In this document: positions 4,742 to 7,535 of the stretch, piece after piece
Numbering within the stretch: position 1 is the first letter of the stretch
Layout of the letters: each line of letters opens with the position of its first letter
DNA from: JAWXTS01 sp044433305
GTDB taxonomy: Bacteria; Bacteroidota; Bacteroidia; Bacteroidales; Rikenellaceae
DNA: 7,535 bases
Direction: 5' to 3'
NCBI GenBank assembly: GCA_044433305.1
Contig: JAWXTS010000079.1
Span: 1-7,535 of the forward strand
Notes under the pieces: generated by a model
What the model was told of the DNA's origin: nothing
Seen by the model: the letters and a program-made list of their open reading frames with translations, nothing else
Database searches by the model: none
Position numbers and translations under genes: made by a program

Positions 4742-6982
4742 CTAGTTAGCGTTTACAGGCTCTAGTTGCATCTCTAATTTGCGCACATATTCTTGAACGT
4801 CGGGTGAAAGGTCATCCTCTCTATCACGCCACAAGCCTTCCTCTACAAGCTTCGTCCTTAATTCATCTATATCTATCATTATAGGGAAAGCTGGTTTGTC
4901 ATACTGCTCAACAACAGGGCGCAAAGGCTCTAGTATTGTGCGAGTAAACACATCCTTAAACTCTGGTCGTCTATCCTGCTGCCATACAAATCCAGGCAAC
5001 AAAAGCGACTGAGTATCAGGGATTTTATTCATAGGATAAATGGTGTATGCTGGCTCGGTATAGAAGGTTATGGTCTCCATAGCCCTATCCTCAATGATAA
5101 ACGTTATATTCGCACTCTCGGCCACCAAAAAGCCCGTTATTAGTCGTGTCGAATCCTCGGTCATATAGTAGTAGGTCTGTGAGTTGCCATCAACATCGAC
5201 CTGATACATTTCATTATCTCTAAAGAGTGCGGTAATCTCCCTACCCTTAATCTGATTATAGTGTGCGCTATCTACCTCAGCGGCCATGATAGGTGCACCA
5301 GTAAACAAAGCATGGTCAAGCTGCTGGTCCTTGCTATACAGAACGGCTTTCTCAGAGGTAATCTGATTCTCTTGGTTCCACATTATTGGATTTCCGAACA
5401 TGTGAATTGTCGAATCAATGGAGTAACCAACCATAGAGTCACATACCATCTGCACATCGTGTCTATAAGCCTTGACATTTCCAAAGGCATGGAAGAATCG
5501 CTGTTCCATGCTAGCGGTATCAACAGCCACCGTATCTTGCTCGATAATAGTAACTATATCCTCGGGTGGTGCAATCTGAGATGCCGTATCTGCTTCGATA
5601 ATAACTGCAGTATTTTCTACAACAAGGCTATCCTGCCCCATCTTGGCAAGCAATTTATTTTGTCTATCTAGAATCTTCTGAGCTATCTTTTGGTCACGAG
5701 CTTCGCGCTTAGCCTCGCGTGCAGCTTGTTTCTGCTCGCGCGCCTGAGCCTTAGCTTGTGCCTTGAGCTGCTTTTCGGTAGGCTCTGGTTCTATGGCAGG
5801 TTCTTCTACCTCAGGTGCTTCGGCAACATTGTGGTCATGATTATGGTCGTGGTCATCGTGGTTGTGTTCGCGATCGCGAACCTCCCTATCTCTTGAGGCA
5901 TGCTCGCGCATGTCTGCATCATCTGGACGTAAACGATCCATGCCGCCCATGAAATTCTCGCGCACTAATGAGTCTGCAAAAAATTCTCCTACCGCAAGAC
6001 TATCCACCTCTGGCTCTAGGTCACTCTCTTTATATAGTGCAGTCACCATCAACATAGTGTCGGCACGAAGATAAAGCGTATCTTGGTCCTGCTCATAGCT
6101 AGCAATAGACGGATTCTGAGTAAGCAATATTCTGTCGCCATCATCCTTGTCATAGGTAGCATAGTCGCCAAAGGCAAATGACAAGTTCTCTTTATCAAAT
6201 ATTTGTATGTCGCGCTGCATGATAGCCAGCTCATTAATGGCATCATACCATATCGAGTCGGCGCGAATCTCCTGCTCCTCAGTTAGAATATAGGAATTTT
6301 TGGTGAAGTCATATATCTTGGTCTCTGTTTGATAGCTACCCTGATCGGCCATCAAGAATTCGCCCTCATCACTCCAGATGCGAGTGTTATTAAAGAAGTA
6401 AGCCCTCTTCTCGTCTGTATTGTAGCGTACAGAATCTGTCGACAGCTTATAGATACTATCCTGCATCTGCACACTCTGCGAGGCTATCATATCGTGGGTG
6501 TCAGAGTAGTAGTATCCATCCTCTGCCTCTAGGCGAGTGTCTCCCTGACGCATAATACCTCCCTCAGAAAAACGGCCTATATTATCGAGTGTGTTAAAGC
6601 TAAATTTGCGCGTGTAGAGAGTGGCATCACCATCAAGCACTTTTACAAGTGGCGACTGAACATCAACCGTATTGGTAAGCCCATTGTATGTGGCCCTATC
6701 GCCATAAATAAATGTTGAGTCCTGAGTGATTATAACATTATTATAGCACTCCATTCTCCTCTCACCATAGCGCACAGCACTATCACATGTTATAACAGCA
6801 CCGTTGTGATAAAAAATAACATTACCCACTAAAGAATAGGCGCTAGAGTCGCTAGTCTTTACGGGTAACATAACATCGGCCGAAAAGTCAACTTTCCGGC
6901 CATTGTCTTGAGCTCCAGCATAAAACATCGTTAAAACGAGTTGTAATACTGCTATGGTTGTAAATATTCTACGTTTTTTCAC
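4742..6982 (-). CDS. OstA/LptA-like periplasmic protein with His-rich and coiled-coil insert
   Basis: Likely a periplasmic LptA/LptD-N-type protein that helps carry lipopolysaccharide to the outer membrane; the role is inferred from the fold family. A signal peptide is clear (basic MKKRR, hydrophobic core to about residue 22, cleavage near AGA-Q at 24/25). Residues 30-315 and 496-640 are rich in repeated short strands of the beta-jellyroll kind, with recurring phrases such as VITCDSAVRYGE (63-74), ADSIWYD (241-247) and MVCDSMVGYS (512-521). Between them (about 317-495) lies a low-complexity insert: acidic stretch, HNHDDHDHNHDHN (373-385), Pro/Glu segment (386-402), then a Lys/Ala/Gln/Arg helix (403-448). 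At 746 residues it seems longer than most Bacteroidales OstA-like proteins. The start is GTG; no better start is visible, and the signal peptide begins there. It follows the parvulin gene by 5 bp. Confidence 0.85.
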   Translation of the reverse strand: MKKRRIFTTIAVLQLVLTMFYAGAQDNGRKVDFSADVMLPVKTSDSSAYSLVGNVIFYHNGAVITCDSAVRYGERRMECYNNVIITQDSTFIYGDRATYNGLTNTVDVQSPLVKVLDGDATLYTRKFSFNTLDNIGRFSEGGIMRQGDTRLEAEDGYYYSDTHDMIASQSVQMQDSIYKLSTDSVRYNTDEKRAYFFNNTRIWSDEGEFLMADQGSYQTETKIYDFTKNSYILTEEQEIRADSIWYDAINELAIMQRDIQIFDKENLSFAFGDYATYDKDDGDRILLTQNPSIASYEQDQDTLYLRADTMLMVTALYKESDLEPEVDSLAVGEFFADSLVRENFMGGMDRLRPDDADMREHASRDREVRDREHNHDDHDHNHDHNVAEAPEVEEPAIEPEPTEKQLKAQAKAQAREQKQAAREAKREARDQKIAQKILDRQNKLLAKMGQDSLVVENTAVIIEADTASQIAPPEDIVTIIEQDTVAVDTASMEQRFFHAFGNVKAYRHDVQMVCDSMVGYSIDSTIHMFGNPIMWNQENQITSEKAVLYSKDQQLDHALFTGAPIMAAEVDSAHYNQIKGREITALFRDNEMYQVDVDGNSQTYYYMTEDSTRLITGFLVAESANITFIIEDRAMETITFYTEPAYTIYPMNKIPDTQSLLLPGFVWQQDRRPEFKDVFTRTILEPLRPVVEQYDKPAFPIMIDIDELRTKLVEEGLWRDREDDLSPDVQEYVRKLEMQLEPVNAN

Positions 6983-6987
6983 TTATA

Positions 6988-7535
6988 TTATTTGAACCAG
7001 AATTGATTTTCAAACTCGGCATCTTTGAATCTGTCGTCTATACGTATATACATACTCTCGACTTTCTTCTCTACAAAATCTTGGAATGCCTGATTCTTTT
7101 TATCTGTCAGAGCTATATTCTCTATACTGATATAGTCATCATTAATATTAGCTTGGTGTGAAGGAACAATCTCGATAAGCTTAATCATATTAGCCATAAC
7201 ATTACCTTTTGTGTCTTCGCTAATAAATGGTTTAGAGATATCGCCTTCCTTCATCATTGAAATCTGATTGTAGTTATCACGACCCAAGTCCTCCTTCATA
7301 AAGCGATTGGTTGCCAAACGAGCATCCATAGCTTGGTATAGCTCCAAGATGTCAAAGTTGGTAACAACACCACCGTTTAGTTTAGAGTACTTGTCATCTG
7401 AATATCTAGCTGCTGCATCGGCAAAACTCAAAGGATCATCCTCTCTAGTGATTTGCATGCGAGCCGAGTCTAACACTGCTACTGCTCCCGATAGCTCCTC
7501 GTCTGTAAATGTAGGACGGATAAGTATGTGACGGC
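6988..7535 (-). CDS. SurA-like parvulin peptidyl-prolyl isomerase, N-terminus missing
   Basis: Periplasmic prolyl isomerase/chaperone of the PpiC/SurA type, helping outer-membrane proteins fold. Only the last 181 residues are here; the frame runs open through the right window edge and begins RHILIRPTFTDEEL, the usual first strand of a parvulin domain. The domain continues with LSFADAAARYSDDKYSKLNG and GGVVTN. The GDISKPF segment follows, where canonical domains have G-x-(V/I)-S-x-P, and the domain closes with MIKLIEIVPSHQANINDDY. The canonical GGDLGWF is replaced by GGVVTNFD, so the domain is diverged and may serve more as a chaperone than an enzyme. The tail (to FENQFWFK) is helical and charged. 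A GTG at 7476 is not the start because homology extends upstream of it. It is co-transcribed with the OstA-like gene; this pairing is, to my recollection, common in Bacteroidales. Confidence 0.88.
   Translation of the reverse strand, partial: RHILIRPTFTDEELSGAVAVLDSARMQITREDDPLSFADAAARYSDDKYSKLNGGVVTNFDILELYQAMDARLATNRFMKEDLGRDNYNQISMMKEGDISKPFISEDTKGNVMANMIKLIEIVPSHQANINDDYISIENIALTDKKNQAFQDFVEKKVESMYIRIDDRFKDAEFENQFWFK

Noticed and set aside
5261..5671. 136-residue plus-strand open frame opposite the OstA-like gene
   Set aside because: Antisense to a clear gene with signal peptide and family features; no recognisable domain and no promoter.
1..7535. Mobile element, CRISPR array, defence system or tRNA
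   Set aside because: No repeat-spacer pattern, transposase, integrase, cloverleaf or defence gene was seen; all long frames are housekeeping or envelope genes.

Overview
The window looks like chromosomal DNA from a member of the Bacteroidota, most likely Bacteroidales. The best evidence is a short (286-residue) primary sigma factor without region 1.1, which closely matches the Bacteroides-type RpoD as I remember it. Supporting signs are promoters of the Bacteroidota form (TAnnTTTG at -7 rather than TATAAT), A/T-rich leaders without a clear Shine-Dalgarno sequence, an OstA-like protein directly behind a SurA-like parvulin, and a MetK with the C-terminal tail typical of Bacteroides. No mobile element, CRISPR array, tRNA or rRNA was seen.

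Layout, left to right. At 2-415 (+) lies the 3' end of a small, probably periplasmic Spy/CpxP-like protein whose start is off the window. It converges on rpoD (500-1360, -), and the two share a 16-bp perfect-stem terminator. Continuing on the minus strand are an HtrA/DegP serine protease (1476-2957), S-adenosylmethionine synthetase metK (3148-4452), a large OstA/LptA-like protein with an unusual central insert (4742-6982), and the 3' end of a parvulin-type peptidyl-prolyl isomerase (6988-7535, cut by the window edge). The last two are 5 bp apart and form an operon. Each of the other minus-strand genes is followed by its own hairpin terminator, so rpoD, htrA and metK look like separate transcription units.

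The most interesting region is the metK leader (4453-4641). A consensus Bacteroidota -7 element (TACCTTTG) is followed within about 17-24 nt by an RNA with the ordered core of the SAM-II/SAM-V riboswitch class: a P1 stem, a GAUUUG loop, UUGCA, the P1 closing strand, an A-rich loop, and UGCUAA closing a pseudoknot. It sits in front of the gene that makes SAM, which suggests feedback control by product. A downstream hairpin would compete for the pseudoknot strand, and a second in-frame ATG lies between the aptamer and the conserved MetK start.

Functionally, three or four of the genes concern the cell envelope: HtrA (periplasmic quality control), parvulin (outer-membrane protein folding), the OstA-like protein (probably LPS transport) and the possible Spy-like chaperone. 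rpoD and metK are core housekeeping genes. The OstA-like protein carries a histidine/aspartate-rich stretch and a long charged helix that split it in two, which is the main protein-level oddity here.
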